This document shows, piece after piece, positions 40,997 through 49,472 of a DNA stretch of 64,000 nt. Within the stretch, counting starts at the first letter, position 1. The number at the start of each line of letters is the position of its first letter. This DNA comes from JBFAPK01 sp040676675 (GTDB taxonomy: Bacteria > Actinomycetota > Actinomycetes > Mycobacteriales > Micromonosporaceae). Both the position numbers and the translations under genes were made by a program. The stretch covers positions 186,001 to 250,000 of the forward strand of contig NZ_JBFAPK010000004.1 in the NCBI RefSeq assembly GCF_040676675.1. Direction: 5' to 3'. The notes under the pieces are model-generated. The model was not told where the DNA came from, did no database searches, and saw only the letters and a program-made list of their open reading frames with translations.

Positions 40997-41587
40997 CTAC
41001 CTGTCGCCGGGGGAGGTGTGGGCGGCGAGCAGGTTCAGCACGCCGGTGATCGCCTGCTCGAACGGTGCGGTGGAGTCGGCGGCGCGGGCCAGCACGTAGC
41101 CGCCCTGCAGGACGGCGACGACGGTCGCGGCGGTGGTCGCCGGGTCGAGCGCGGGGCCGAACTCGCCGCGGTCGCGTCCCTCGGCCAGTACGTCGGCGAG
41201 CCGTTCCCGCAGCCAGGAGAGGGTCTGCTCGACCGGCGCCCGCAGGTTCGGGTCGGCCATGACGTCGGGGTCCTGGGTGAGGCGTCCGATCGGGCAGCCC
41301 CGGAGTACGTCCCGTTCGCGCCGCAGGTAGGCGGTGACGCGTTCGACGGCGGTGCCGGGGGCGGCGAGCTGGGCCTCGGCCTTGGCGCGCATCTCCTCGG
41401 CGGTGCGGTTGATCGCGGCGAGCGCCAGGTCGGGCTTGCCGCTGAAGTGGTGGTACATGCTGCCCTGCCCGGCTCCGGCGCGTTGCTGGATGGCCCGAGG
41501 GCTGGTCCCGGTGTAGCCGCGTTCCCACAGCAGTTCCCGGGTGCTCTCGACGAGGCGTTCGACAGTGTCCACGCGAGCACTATACAT
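40997..41587 (-). CDS. TetR family transcriptional regulator
   Basis: The 196-residue protein has the TetR HTH at about 8-55: VERLVESTRELLWERGYTGT, then SPRAIQQRAGAGQGSMYHHF, and SGKPDLALAAI. The C-terminal domain (about 60-190; TetR_C type) includes RGCPIGRLTQDPDVM, as in the AcrR/YxaF-like group that senses flavonoids or other aromatics. The ATG at 41587 overlaps a palindrome, TACTAGTA (41587-41594), which is a possible operator. It heads an operon with the DUF4865 gene. Confidence 0.88.
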   Translation of the reverse strand: MYSARVDTVERLVESTRELLWERGYTGTSPRAIQQRAGAGQGSMYHHFSGKPDLALAAINRTAEEMRAKAEAQLAAPGTAVERVTAYLRRERDVLRGCPIGRLTQDPDVMADPNLRAPVEQTLSWLRERLADVLAEGRDRGEFGPALDPATTAATVVAVLQGGYVLARAADSTAPFEQAITGVLNLLAAHTSPGDR

Positions 41588-41611
41588 ACTAGTAGGTACA
41601 CCGCCCGGCCC

Positions 41612-42238
41612 TCACACACCTGCCGCCACCGCGGCGCCCAGCCCCAGCAGCACCACACCGGTGGTCACGGTGATTCCCCGCAGGGCGGTCGGCTGCGACA
41701 CCAGGGCCCGCCCTCGGCTGACGGCCCAGGTGAGCAGCATGTACCAGGAGGCGCTGACCAGCGCCCACAGGGCTCCCAGGGCGACGGTCGACAGGAACAC
41801 CGGGCCTTTCGAGGTCACGAACTGGGGCAGCACCGAAACGGCGAACACCCCCGCTTTGGGGTTGCCGAGGTTGGTCATCAGGCCGGTGAGATATCCGCCC
41901 GCGAAGCCGGTACCGCGACCGCCCTCGTAGGACGGACGGGTGGAGACGGTGGTGGTGAGCGCGGTCCATAGCGTCTTCGCCCCGAGGACCATCAGCACGA
42001 CGCCGCCCGCGATCCGGAGCAGCGCGTACGCGGTGGGGCTGGCCAGCAGGACGGCGGACAGCCCGGCCGCGGCGGCCGTGGACCACAGCAGGAAGCCGCT
42101 GGCATTGCCCGCGAGCGTGCCTCGGAGCGTACGTTGGCCGCCTTCCAGAACCTGCCGGATCATCAGGGCCGAACTCGCGCCGGGCAGCATCGCCAGCAGC
42201 AGGGTGGTGGCGACGAAAACGGGCACATGCGTGGGCAT
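41612..42238 (-). CDS. LysE family amino acid/metabolite exporter
   Basis: The 208-residue membrane protein has about six hydrophobic helices. The segment LLAMLPGASSALMIRQVLEGG (residues 13-33; summarised) and TNLGNPKAGVFAVSVLPQFV (about 121-140) are LysE/RhtB hallmarks. It probably exports an amino acid or analogue. ATG at 42238. It is divergent from a LysR regulator at 42347, an arrangement like lysG-lysE, which suggests the LysR protein activates it in response to the exported compound. Confidence 0.88.
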   Translation of the reverse strand: MPTHVPVFVATTLLLAMLPGASSALMIRQVLEGGQRTLRGTLAGNASGFLLWSTAAAAGLSAVLLASPTAYALLRIAGGVVLMVLGAKTLWTALTTTVSTRPSYEGGRGTGFAGGYLTGLMTNLGNPKAGVFAVSVLPQFVTSKGPVFLSTVALGALWALVSASWYMLLTWAVSRGRALVSQPTALRGITVTTGVVLLGLGAAVAAGV

Positions 42239-42304
42239 GGCAAAGAACCCCTTCCGGGATTGCGGCCGATGGGTGTACCACCAGGCTTCCCGCCTCGCGC
42301 CCCT

Positions 42305-42325
42305 AAGAGAAGTTAAAAGAGAAGT
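42305..42325 (+). promoter_or_regulatory. Direct repeat AAGAGAAGT x2, possible regulator site
   Basis: AAGAGAAGT at 42305-42313 and 42317-42325 are exact copies spaced 12 bp apart, in an A-rich stretch 22 bp before the LysR start, between the divergent LysE and LysR genes. Confidence 0.4.
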
Positions 42326-42346
42326 GTGCAGCGTTAGGATTAGTGA

Positions 42347-43321
42347 ATGCTGGTGGATCCGGGACAGCTGCGGCTCATCGCGTTGATCGAGCGGCACGGC
42401 TCCCTGACGGCGGCGGCGCACGCACTCCAACTCACGCCCGCGGCGGTCACCCAACAGGTGGCCAAGGCCGAACGCGACTGGCAGGTACCCCTGGTCATCC
42501 GTGGTCCTCGCGGAGCGACGCTCACCGCGGCCGGTGCGCTGCTCGCCTCCCACGGTCGAACTGTCGAGGAGGCATCGGACCGGGCCGAGGCGGAACTGGC
42601 CGCACTGCTCGGCCACCTCTCGCTCCGTCTGCGGATCGGGACGTTCCAGGCGGCTGCCCTGCACCTGCTGCCACCGGCCCTGACGACGCTGAGACACCGC
42701 CATCCAGACGCCGACGTCTCCGTCGTAGACGTGGTCTCCGGACGCGGAGTGGACGAGATCAGCGCGGGGCGCCTGGACGTGGCCATCGTCGCGTCCTGGG
42801 GCACGCCGCTCGCGCCGCCCCCGCACGTACGGGCCCACTCGCTCCTGTTGGATCCGATGGTCGTGGTTCTCCCCGATGACCATCCACTGGCCACCGGGCA
42901 GCCCACGGGCGCCGAACTTCACCTGGAACAGCTGCGCAACGAATCGTGGGTCTCCATCCTGGCCGGCCATGCCGCCCGCGAGCAGTTCCACGACGCGGCC
43001 CGCGAGGCCGGCTTCACTCCCACCGTGCGGTTCGAGACCGAGTCCTACGACGTCGCCCAGGCCCTCGTCGGCACAGGCATCGCGGTGGCCCTGGTCTCGC
43101 GCCTGGCCCTGACCCACGCGCCCGGCACCACCCATCGCGAACTGGCCCGCCCGAGGCCCTACCGCCAGCTCTACGCCGTGACCAGAACCGACGCCAGCCT
43201 CACCCCGCTCGCGGACATGCTCATCGACCTCCTGCGTGATGTCGCCCGCGACATCACCGCCACCTGGGCGTCTCCCCGGCGGGAGAAGCAACGCCGATCG
43301 AACTCACCGCGCAGGCCCTGA
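42347..43321 (+). CDS. LysR family transcriptional regulator
   Basis: The 324-residue protein has the LysR HTH at about 5-62: GQLRLIALIERHGSLTAAAH, then LQLTPAAVTQQVAKAERDW. The effector domain spans about 90-300 (RLRIGTFQAAALHLLP, then VLPDDHPLA). The C-terminal tail is basic (SPRREKQRRSNSPRRP). It is divergent from the LysE-type exporter gene and probably regulates it. It converges on the SRPBCC gene with a strong hairpin between. Confidence 0.88.
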   Translation: MLVDPGQLRLIALIERHGSLTAAAHALQLTPAAVTQQVAKAERDWQVPLVIRGPRGATLTAAGALLASHGRTVEEASDRAEAELAALLGHLSLRLRIGTFQAAALHLLPPALTTLRHRHPDADVSVVDVVSGRGVDEISAGRLDVAIVASWGTPLAPPPHVRAHSLLLDPMVVVLPDDHPLATGQPTGAELHLEQLRNESWVSILAGHAAREQFHDAAREAGFTPTVRFETESYDVAQALVGTGIAVALVSRLALTHAPGTTHRELARPRPYRQLYAVTRTDASLTPLADMLIDLLRDVARDITATWASPRREKQRRSNSPRRP

Positions 43322-43328
43322 ACGGCCC

Positions 43329-43369
43329 CCGAGCCGGCCGGCAGCCGCCCGCCCCGCCGGCCGGCTCGG
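43329..43369. terminator. 13-bp hairpin between convergent genes
   Basis: CCGAGCCGGCCGG (43329-43341) and CCGGCCGGCTCGG (43357-43369) are exact inverted arms with a 15-nt loop, between the LysR stop and the SRPBCC stop. Confidence 0.7.
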
Positions 43370-43379
43370 ACCTGCCCGG

Positions 43380-43883
43380 TCACGCCACGCGTCGTCGCGC
43401 GATCGCCGCCTCCAGGTTGTCGAGCTCGTCGCCGCGGTGGGCGCGGTGCTGCCGCGTCCAGGTCTCGTCGTGCAGCGGATCGACCGTCAGGACCACCCGC
43501 GTACGGTCGCCGGCGGGCGCGATGTCGACGGTCGTCAGATGCTCGTACGGCTCGTGGCCGGGCACGAAGTCGACCAGTGACAGGTAGGCGAGGCGGCTCC
43601 CCGGCACCACCTCGGTGAACGTCTTGCGCACCTCGCTCGACAGCGGCATGCCGGCGTCCCGCAGGAACGCGACCTGCGCCGGCGCGGTCGCGGTCATCGT
43701 GTACCGCAGCCCTCCGCCGGGCCGCAGGTCGAGTTCGCCCACCCGGGTCTCGAAGCCGGCGGGGGCGAACCACTCGTCGAGGCCGGCGGCGGTGGTCCAC
43801 AGGTGCCAGACCAGCTCCGCCGGAGCGTCGTAGCTGCGCTCGAACCGGGCGGCGTCCGGGTGGGGCGTGGGCTCGGTGGTCAT
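43380..43883 (-). CDS. SRPBCC/AHSA1 domain protein
   Basis: The 167-residue single-domain protein starts ARFERSYDAPAELVWHLWTT and has GLDEWFAPAGFETRVGELDL and the long C-terminal helix with RRHRG-like residues (HRGDELDNLEAAIARR). The fold is a helix-grip barrel for hydrophobic ligands. It is an AHSA1-like protein with no Hsp90 link in bacteria. It is divergent from the YCII/sigma factor unit at 44061 (177-bp gap), where such proteins are often found together. Confidence 0.82.
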   Translation of the reverse strand: MTTEPTPHPDAARFERSYDAPAELVWHLWTTAAGLDEWFAPAGFETRVGELDLRPGGGLRYTMTATAPAQVAFLRDAGMPLSSEVRKTFTEVVPGSRLAYLSLVDFVPGHEPYEHLTTVDIAPAGDRTRVVLTVDPLHDETWTRQHRAHRGDELDNLEAAIARRRVA

Positions 43884-44060
43884 CGGGGTCCTCCAGAGGG
43901 TGCTGCCGCCTCGTCCCGGGCGGGTCCGCCGTCATGACGAACGGCGACGCGGCCGACGGACACCACCGGCGCGGAAATCTTCCCGACGCCCGCTGTCCGT
44001 CCACGGCGAGGCCGTTCGTCCGATACTCGATACCGGCATCGACCCGCACCGGGAGGACTC

Positions 44061-44405
44061 ATGCAGTACGCGTTGTTGGCCTACTCCCCACCGGAGGAGA
44101 CCGACCGGGCGACGCGTCCGATTCCGGCCGGCCTCGCCGACCAGCTCGCGCGGCCGAGCGTCACCGGCTGGGCCCGCCTGCACGCGGACGCCTCGGCCAC
44201 CACGCTGCGCAGCGACGACGGACGGACGCTGCTGACCGACGGGCCGTTCGTCGACAGCAAGGAGTACCTCGCCGGCCTGATCCTGATCGAGGCCGACGAC
44301 CTCGACGGGGCACTGGCTATCGCCGACGAGCTGCTCCAGGAGGCCAGGCCCGGCACGGCGATCGAGGTGCGGCCCGTTCTCGCCGGACGTTTCCGTGGCG
44401 CTTGA
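44061..44405 (+). CDS. YCII (DGPF) family protein, copy 1
   Basis: The 114-residue protein has the YCII alpha-beta fold with TDGPFVDSKEYLAGLILIEA (about 59-78). YCII domains are small dimeric proteins of uncertain function that are frequently paired with ECF sigma factors of the type encoded next. Its stop codon lies inside the start region of the sigma gene (11-bp overlap), so translation is coupled. GGGAGG precedes the ATG. Confidence 0.88.
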   Translation: MQYALLAYSPPEETDRATRPIPAGLADQLARPSVTGWARLHADASATTLRSDDGRTLLTDGPFVDSKEYLAGLILIEADDLDGALAIADELLQEARPGTAIEVRPVLAGRFRGA

Positions 44406-45609
44406 CGCGGTCTTCCGCGATCAGTGGGGCCGGGTGCTGGCCACGCTGGTCGGGATCCTCGGCGACCTCGAACTGGCCGAGGAGGCGGCCGCCGAGGCGT
44501 TCGCGATCGCGGCCGAACGCTGGCCACGGGACGGGGAACCGACGAACCCCACCGGCTGGCTGGTCGCCACCGCGCGCAACCGCGCCATCGACCAGCTGCG
44601 CCGCCAGCGGACCCTGGCCGCCAAGACGAGGCTGCTCGTCCGCGACGTCGAGACCGGGCCACGGGAGGCACTCATGGACGACGCCGCCACCATCCCCGAC
44701 GAACGGCTGGAGCTGATCTTCGCCTGCTGTCATCCGGCGCTCGCCCTGGAGGCGCAGGTGGCGCTCACCCTGCGCACGCTCGGCGGCCTGTCCACCGACG
44801 AGATCGCGCTGGCCTTCCTCGTCCCGCCCGAGACCATGAGCAAGCGACTGACCAGGGCCAAACGCAAGATCCGCGACGCGGGGATCCCGTTCGCCGTACC
44901 GCCCGCCCACCGGCTGCCCGACCGGCTCGCGGCCGTCCTCGCCGTGGTCTACCTCGTCTTCAACCAGGGGTGGGGCGGCGGGCGGGTCGACCTCGCCGCG
45001 CAGGCGATCCAGCTCGGCCGGGCGCTCGCCGAGCTGATGCCGGACGAACCCGAGGTCCTCGCGCTGCTGGCGCTGATGCTGCTGCACGACGCGCGCCGGG
45101 CGGCCCGCCTGCGCGACGGGCAGGTCGTACCCCTCGACGAGCAGGACCGCGCCCGGTGGGACCGGCGGCAGATCGACGACGGGCGGGCGCTGCTGCGGCG
45201 GGCCGTGGCACGCGGGGGCGGCGGCCCGTACCTGGTGCAGGCGGCCATCGCGGACCTGCACCTGTGCCAGCCCCGCGACTGGCGGCAGATCGCCGCCCTG
45301 TACGCGACGCTCGCCCGGCAGACCGGTTCCCCGGTGGTGGAGATGAACCGGGCCATCGCCGTGGCGGAGATCGACGGGCCCGCGGCCGGCCTGGCCATCC
45401 TCGATCGCCTCGACCTCCACCACTACCGGTACTACCACTCGACGCGGGCCGAGCTCCTGCGTCGCGTCGGCCGCGACGGCGAGGCCCACCACGCATACCG
45501 CCGCGCGCTCGATCTCGCCAGCACCGAGCCCGAACGGCGTTTCCTCGCCGACCGGCTGGCCGAGACGGCGCCGCCCGCCGCGAGCCGAACCGACCGCGCC
45601 GGCACGTGA
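44395..45609 (+). CDS. ECF-type RNA polymerase sigma factor with long C-terminal domain, copy 1
   Basis: The 404-residue protein has sigma region 2 (about 8-75; AEEAAAEAFAIAAERWP, PTGWLVATARNRAIDQLRRQ), region 4 (about 120-165; RTLGGLSTDEIALAFLVPPE) and a DUF6596/TPR-like C-terminal domain of about 200 residues (VLAVVYLVFNQGWGGG, then GSPVVEMNRAIAVAE). This is the ECF42 type, usually paired with YCII/DGPF proteins and with no anti-sigma factor. The GTG start at 44395 overlaps the YCII stop. A homologous module follows at 45774. Confidence 0.9.
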   Translation: MALDAVFRDQWGRVLATLVGILGDLELAEEAAAEAFAIAAERWPRDGEPTNPTGWLVATARNRAIDQLRRQRTLAAKTRLLVRDVETGPREALMDDAATIPDERLELIFACCHPALALEAQVALTLRTLGGLSTDEIALAFLVPPETMSKRLTRAKRKIRDAGIPFAVPPAHRLPDRLAAVLAVVYLVFNQGWGGGRVDLAAQAIQLGRALAELMPDEPEVLALLALMLLHDARRAARLRDGQVVPLDEQDRARWDRRQIDDGRALLRRAVARGGGGPYLVQAAIADLHLCQPRDWRQIAALYATLARQTGSPVVEMNRAIAVAEIDGPAAGLAILDRLDLHHYRYYHSTRAELLRRVGRDGEAHHAYRRALDLASTEPERRFLADRLAETAPPAASRTDRAGT

Positions 45610-45773
45610 CCGCCGGAACACCGCTGGTCGGTACGCGCGCCGCCGGGACGCGGCCGGCCGGGCGCGGGATTTTTCGAATCAACCGGGTTCCGGGTGTCGA
45701 GAAGACGGCGCCGGCTCCGTCCCAGGGGCGCGAACGGCCATCAAGGGCCACGTCAGGAAGAGGGAGAACCACC

Positions 45774-46178
45774 ATGAAGTACCTGCTGCTGAAGCACTAC
45801 CGGGGCGCCCCGGCCGCGGTCAACGACGTGCCGATGGACCGGTGGACGCCCGAGGAGGTCGACGCGCACGTGCAGTACATGCGCGACTTCGCGGCCCGCC
45901 TGGAGCGGACGGGTGAGTTCGTCGACGGCCAGGCGCTGGCGCCCGAGGGCGCGTTCGTGCGGTACGACGGCGAGGGACGCCCACCGGTGACCGACGGCCC
46001 GTTCGCCGAGACCAAGGACCTCATCGCCGGCTGGATGGTCATCGACGTGGAGTCCTGGGACCGCGCGGTCGAACTGGCCGGGGAGCTGTCCGCCGCCCCC
46101 GGTGCCGGCGGCCGGCCCATCCACGAGTGGCTGGAGGTCCGACCGTTCCTCACCGAGATGCCGACGGTCACCGAGTGA
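45774..46178 (+). CDS. YCII (DGPF) family protein, copy 2
   Basis: The 134-residue protein has KYLLLKHYRGAP at the N-terminus, HVQYMRDFAARLERTGEFV and VTDGPFAETKDLIAGWMVID (about 78-97), a typical DGPF protein. GGGAGAA precedes the ATG. The stop overlaps the GTG of the following sigma factor gene by 4 bp. It is more typical of the family than copy 1. Confidence 0.9.
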   Translation: MKYLLLKHYRGAPAAVNDVPMDRWTPEEVDAHVQYMRDFAARLERTGEFVDGQALAPEGAFVRYDGEGRPPVTDGPFAETKDLIAGWMVIDVESWDRAVELAGELSAAPGAGGRPIHEWLEVRPFLTEMPTVTE

Positions 46179-47320
46179 ACGAGTCCCTGCTGCGGGAGCT
46201 GGTCCCCGCGGTGATCGGCGTCCTCGTCCGGCGCGGAGCGGACTTCGCGTCGGCCGAGGACGCCGTGCAGGAGGCCCTGATCCGGGCGTTGGAAACCTGG
46301 CCGGACGATCCGCCGCGCGATCCGAAGGCGTGGCTCGTCGCGGTCGCCTGGCGCAAGTTCCTCGACGCCGCCCGCGCCGAGGCGTCGCGGCGGGGGCGGG
46401 AACTCGTCGTGGAGGCCGAACCTCCCGCCGGTCCGGCGCCGGGTACGGACGACACGCTGCGGCTCTACTTCCTGTGTGCGCACCCCACCCTGCCCCGGGC
46501 CTCGGCCGTCGCCCTGACGCTGCGCGCGGTCGGGGGCCTGACCACCCGGCAGATCGCGGCGGCGTACCTCGTCCCCGAGGCGACCATGGCGCAGCGGATC
46601 AGCCGGGCCAAGCGGCGGATCGCGGGGCTGCCGCTCGACCAGCCCGGTGACCTCGGGACGGTGCTGTGCGTGCTCTACCTCGTCTTCAACGAGGGCTACG
46701 GCGGAGACGTCGACCTGGCGGGCGAGGCGATCCGCCTCGCCCGCCAGCTCGCCGCCCTGACCGACGAGCCCGAGGTCGCGGGGCTGCTCGCGCTCATGCT
46801 GCTGCACCACGCCCGCCGCGCGTCCCGCACCGGCCCGGGAGGTCGTCTCGTACCGCTGGCCGCCCAGGATCGGTCGCGCTGGGACACCGGCATGATCGGC
46901 GAGGGGGTGACGATTCTGCAGGCGGCGCTGGCCCGCGACCGGCTCGGCGAGTACCAGGCACAGGCCGCCATCGCCGCCCTGCACGCCGACGCCCGCACGA
47001 CAGCCGAGACGGACTGGGTGCAGATCGTCGAGTGGTACGACGAACTGCTGCTGCTCACCGGCAGCCCCGTGGTACGGCTCAACCGCGCGGTGGCGGTCGG
47101 GGAGGCCGACGGACCGCAGGCCGGCCTGGCCGCGCTGGCCGAGGTGAGGCCCGACCTGCCCCGTTACGCCGCGGTGGCGGCGTACCTGCACGAACGCGCC
47201 GGTGACCTCGACTCCGCCGCCGAGCTGTACGCCGAGGCCGCCCGCGCCGCCACCAGCGTGCCCGAGCGCGACCACCTCACCCGGGAGGCCGCACGGGTAC
47301 GGCAACTGCCTCGCCCGTGA
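46175..47320 (+). CDS. ECF-type RNA polymerase sigma factor with long C-terminal domain, copy 2
   Basis: The 381-residue protein has region 2 at about 5-70 (ADFASAEDAVQEALIRALET, DPKAWLVAVAWRKFLDAAR), region 4 near 105-150 (RAVGGLTTRQIAAAYLVPEA) and the same C-terminal domain as copy 1 (VLCVLYLVFNEGYGGDVDL, GSPVVRLNRAVAVGEADGPQ). It belongs to the ECF42 type. GTG start at 46175, coupled to YCII copy 2. Two modules in tandem suggest duplication followed by divergence, or two sensors with linked responses. Confidence 0.9.
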   Translation: MNESLLRELVPAVIGVLVRRGADFASAEDAVQEALIRALETWPDDPPRDPKAWLVAVAWRKFLDAARAEASRRGRELVVEAEPPAGPAPGTDDTLRLYFLCAHPTLPRASAVALTLRAVGGLTTRQIAAAYLVPEATMAQRISRAKRRIAGLPLDQPGDLGTVLCVLYLVFNEGYGGDVDLAGEAIRLARQLAALTDEPEVAGLLALMLLHHARRASRTGPGGRLVPLAAQDRSRWDTGMIGEGVTILQAALARDRLGEYQAQAAIAALHADARTTAETDWVQIVEWYDELLLLTGSPVVRLNRAVAVGEADGPQAGLAALAEVRPDLPRYAAVAAYLHERAGDLDSAAELYAEAARAATSVPERDHLTREAARVRQLPRP

Positions 47321-47347
47321 GTACGCGTTGGTAGGTCGACGACAGGT

Positions 47348-47551
47348 TCACCGGGACTCCGCATCGCGCCAGGGCCTGCGCCCCGGCCCGGTCGGGTGCG
47401 TGCCGGTGACGCCCATGACCACCGAGTAGAGGCTGGTCTGCGCCGCGATGAAGAGGCGGTTGCGCTTGGCGCCGCCCCAGGTGATGTTGGCGACCGGCTC
47501 GGGGACGTTGAGCCGCCCGATCAGGGTGCCGTCGGGGGCGTAGCAGTGCGG
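47348..47551 (-). pseudogene. Remnant of an SMP-30/gluconolactonase gene, 3' end only
   Basis: On the minus strand the frame ending at the TGA at 47348 encodes about 67 residues: HCYAPDGTLIGRLNVPEP, then VANITWGGAKRNRLFIAAQT and SLYSVVMGV. This is the last beta-propeller blade of SMP-30/gluconolactonase enzymes (compare TWGGPKRNRLF). A stop lies directly upstream in frame and there is no start, so about three-quarters of the gene is gone. It separates the sigma factor gene from an Lrp gene and marks a past deletion or insertion. Confidence 0.75.
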
Positions 47552-47567
47552 TCAAGCCGAACGGAGA

Positions 47568-48023
47568 GTGGTGGATCACATCGATCGCGTCCTGCTGGCG
47601 CAGCTCCAGCAGGACGCCACCCAGTCCTACGCCACGCTGGGCCAGGCGGTGGGCCTCTCCGCCGGTGCGGCTCATGAACGCGTACGCAAGCTGCGGGAAC
47701 GCGGCGCGATCCGGCGTACCACCGTCGAGGTGGACCCGGCGGCGGTGGGCAACGCCGTCCTGGCCTACGTGATGGTCAGCTCGGTCTCCTGGATGGGTGA
47801 TTCGGCGACGAACTTCGCCGCGGTCCCCGAGATCCTGGAGGCGCACATCATCGCCGGCAGCGCGACGGTGCTGGTGAAGGTCAGGACCGCGACCACCGCA
47901 CAGCTGCAGGACGTACTGCGCCGGATCTACGCGATCGACGGGGTCAGCGGGACGCAGGCCACGGTGGTGCTGGAGACGCTCTTCGAGCGGCCGGTCTCCC
48001 CGCAGGTCGCCGAGCGGGAGTGA
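47568..48023 (+). CDS. Lrp/AsnC family transcriptional regulator
   Basis: The 151-residue protein has an HTH at about 3-50: HIDRVLLAQLQQDATQSYAT, then VGLSAGAAHERVRKLRERGA, and a RAM domain (about 65-140; LEAHIIAGSATVLVKVR). The N-terminal GTG at 47568 starts the domain. It is unrelated in detail to the Lrp protein at 14427. It may have controlled the degraded SMP-30 gene, which lies divergently just upstream. Confidence 0.85.
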   Translation: MVDHIDRVLLAQLQQDATQSYATLGQAVGLSAGAAHERVRKLRERGAIRRTTVEVDPAAVGNAVLAYVMVSSVSWMGDSATNFAAVPEILEAHIIAGSATVLVKVRTATTAQLQDVLRRIYAIDGVSGTQATVVLETLFERPVSPQVAERE

Positions 48024-48131
48024 CCTCGCGCCACGCCCGCCCTGATCACCCGAGCCTGGCGGTCCCGACCCCGGCGCACCCGGGTCGAGCGCGACGACGC
48101 CAGCCCCGTCAGGCCGTCCGCCAAGCCGAGT

Positions 48132-49373
48132 TCACGAGCCTGCTCGCGCCCGCCGGTGGCAACCGCCGAGCCGCGTTCCCTGGTGCTGCTCGCTCGCAAC
48201 GGCGAAGGCGCAGAGGAGCGTCGCAGCGGCGAGGCTGCCCCAGAGGGCGGCCTCGCCGTGGGCGGCGAGAGCGGTGATGACCGCCGGGGAGACGGCGAGG
48301 CCGAGGCCGGTCGAGAGCTGGAAGCGGGCGAGGGCGCGCCCCACGACATGGGCCGGGGCGAGGGCGGTGACGAGCGCGGTGGCGCTGCCGGCGTAGATGA
48401 TCTCGCCGATGGTGCAGACCACGGAGACCGCGGCGACGGCCGGGGCACTCCAGCCGTGTCGCAGCGAGGTGGCGGCGAGGAAGCCGAGGTACGACGCGGC
48501 GAGTACCACGCCGGCGAGCGCAAGCACGGTCCGCCGGGAGAAGCGCGACATCAGGACGGTGACCGGCACCTGCAGGGTGACCACCAGCACCGTGTTCGCC
48601 ACGAAGATGGCGGCCGACCAGGCCGGGGACGCGTGCAACTGGGTCACCAGGACCAGCGGGAGCGCGATCTCGGGGACGTTGAGGCAGAAGACGTAGACCA
48701 CGTTGGCGGCCAGCAGCACGCGCATCCGAGGTGCGCCCCCGTCGGCCCTGTCCCTGGCCGCAGTAGCGGCCGGACACGTCTGCACGTGGACCGACCAGGC
48801 CAAGGTCGCCGCGGCGAGATAGGCGAGCCCGGTGACGACTGCCAGCGCCCGCAGTGCGGTGGTACCGCCCGCCAGGCATGCGGTGGCGAGGAGGGCGCCC
48901 GCGCCCAGGCCGGCGTTGCGCAGGGCGCGGCCTCCCGCGAGCGCGGCGTCGCGTTCGCGGCCGTGGGCGACCGTGGCCACGAGCGCCGCGTGGGCGGCCG
49001 GCCATGCCTGGTTGCCGATGCCGAGGAAGAGCGCCGCCGTCGCGAACAGCCAGACGTGCCGCGCCGGGGTGGCCAGCAGCAGCGCCACACCCAGCACCCG
49101 CACCAGCATCGACGCTGCCACGACCGTGCTGCGCGCGCCCCGGTCGAGCCATCGGCCGACCGCGGGCATACACACCAGACCCACGACGACACCGACCGTC
49201 ATGGCGATGCCGGTGGCCGACGCGGACAACCTCAGCACCGTCACCCCGTAGAGCAGCAGAAAGGGCCGCAGCAGGCCGGTACCGAGCGCGTCCACGGCCA
49301 GGGCGACGGCATAGCGGGGACCGCCGGAGGCGCGGACGAGGGCGCGCGGCTGGATGCTGGTGGTGGCTGTCAT
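48132..49373 (-). CDS. MFS transporter
   Basis: The 413-residue membrane protein has about 12 hydrophobic helices and the loop 2-3 motif PAVGRWLDRGARSTVV. Segments such as VAALALFLGIGNQAWPAAHA-like sequence (residues about 115-130) and FCLNVPEIALPLVLV fit a drug-exporter type. The ATG at 49373 begins MTATTSIQPRALV. It is divergent from the DUF5937 regulator at 49473, with a 45-bp near-perfect palindrome exactly midway. The substrate is unknown. Confidence 0.85.
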   Translation of the reverse strand: MTATTSIQPRALVRASGGPRYAVALAVDALGTGLLRPFLLLYGVTVLRLSASATGIAMTVGVVVGLVCMPAVGRWLDRGARSTVVAASMLVRVLGVALLLATPARHVWLFATAALFLGIGNQAWPAAHAALVATVAHGRERDAALAGGRALRNAGLGAGALLATACLAGGTTALRALAVVTGLAYLAAATLAWSVHVQTCPAATAARDRADGGAPRMRVLLAANVVYVFCLNVPEIALPLVLVTQLHASPAWSAAIFVANTVLVVTLQVPVTVLMSRFSRRTVLALAGVVLAASYLGFLAATSLRHGWSAPAVAAVSVVCTIGEIIYAGSATALVTALAPAHVVGRALARFQLSTGLGLAVSPAVITALAAHGEAALWGSLAAATLLCAFAVASEQHQGTRLGGCHRRARAGS

Positions 49374-49400
49374 GGCGTCAACGGTGCGTTCGGCCGCCGG

Positions 49401-49445
49401 GACGACCGCGTCGATTGACGGACACCGTCAACCGACGCGGTCGTC
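49401..49445. promoter_or_regulatory. 45-bp operator palindrome between MFS and DUF5937 regulator genes
   Basis: Arms 49401-49420 and 49426-49445 match in 19 of 20 positions, with GACAC in the centre. The inner part is TTGACG-GACAC-CGTCAA. The centre is equidistant (50 bp) from the two start codons. Confidence 0.8.
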
Positions 49446-49472
49446 GGCCACCCGACCAGCAATGATGGGGGG

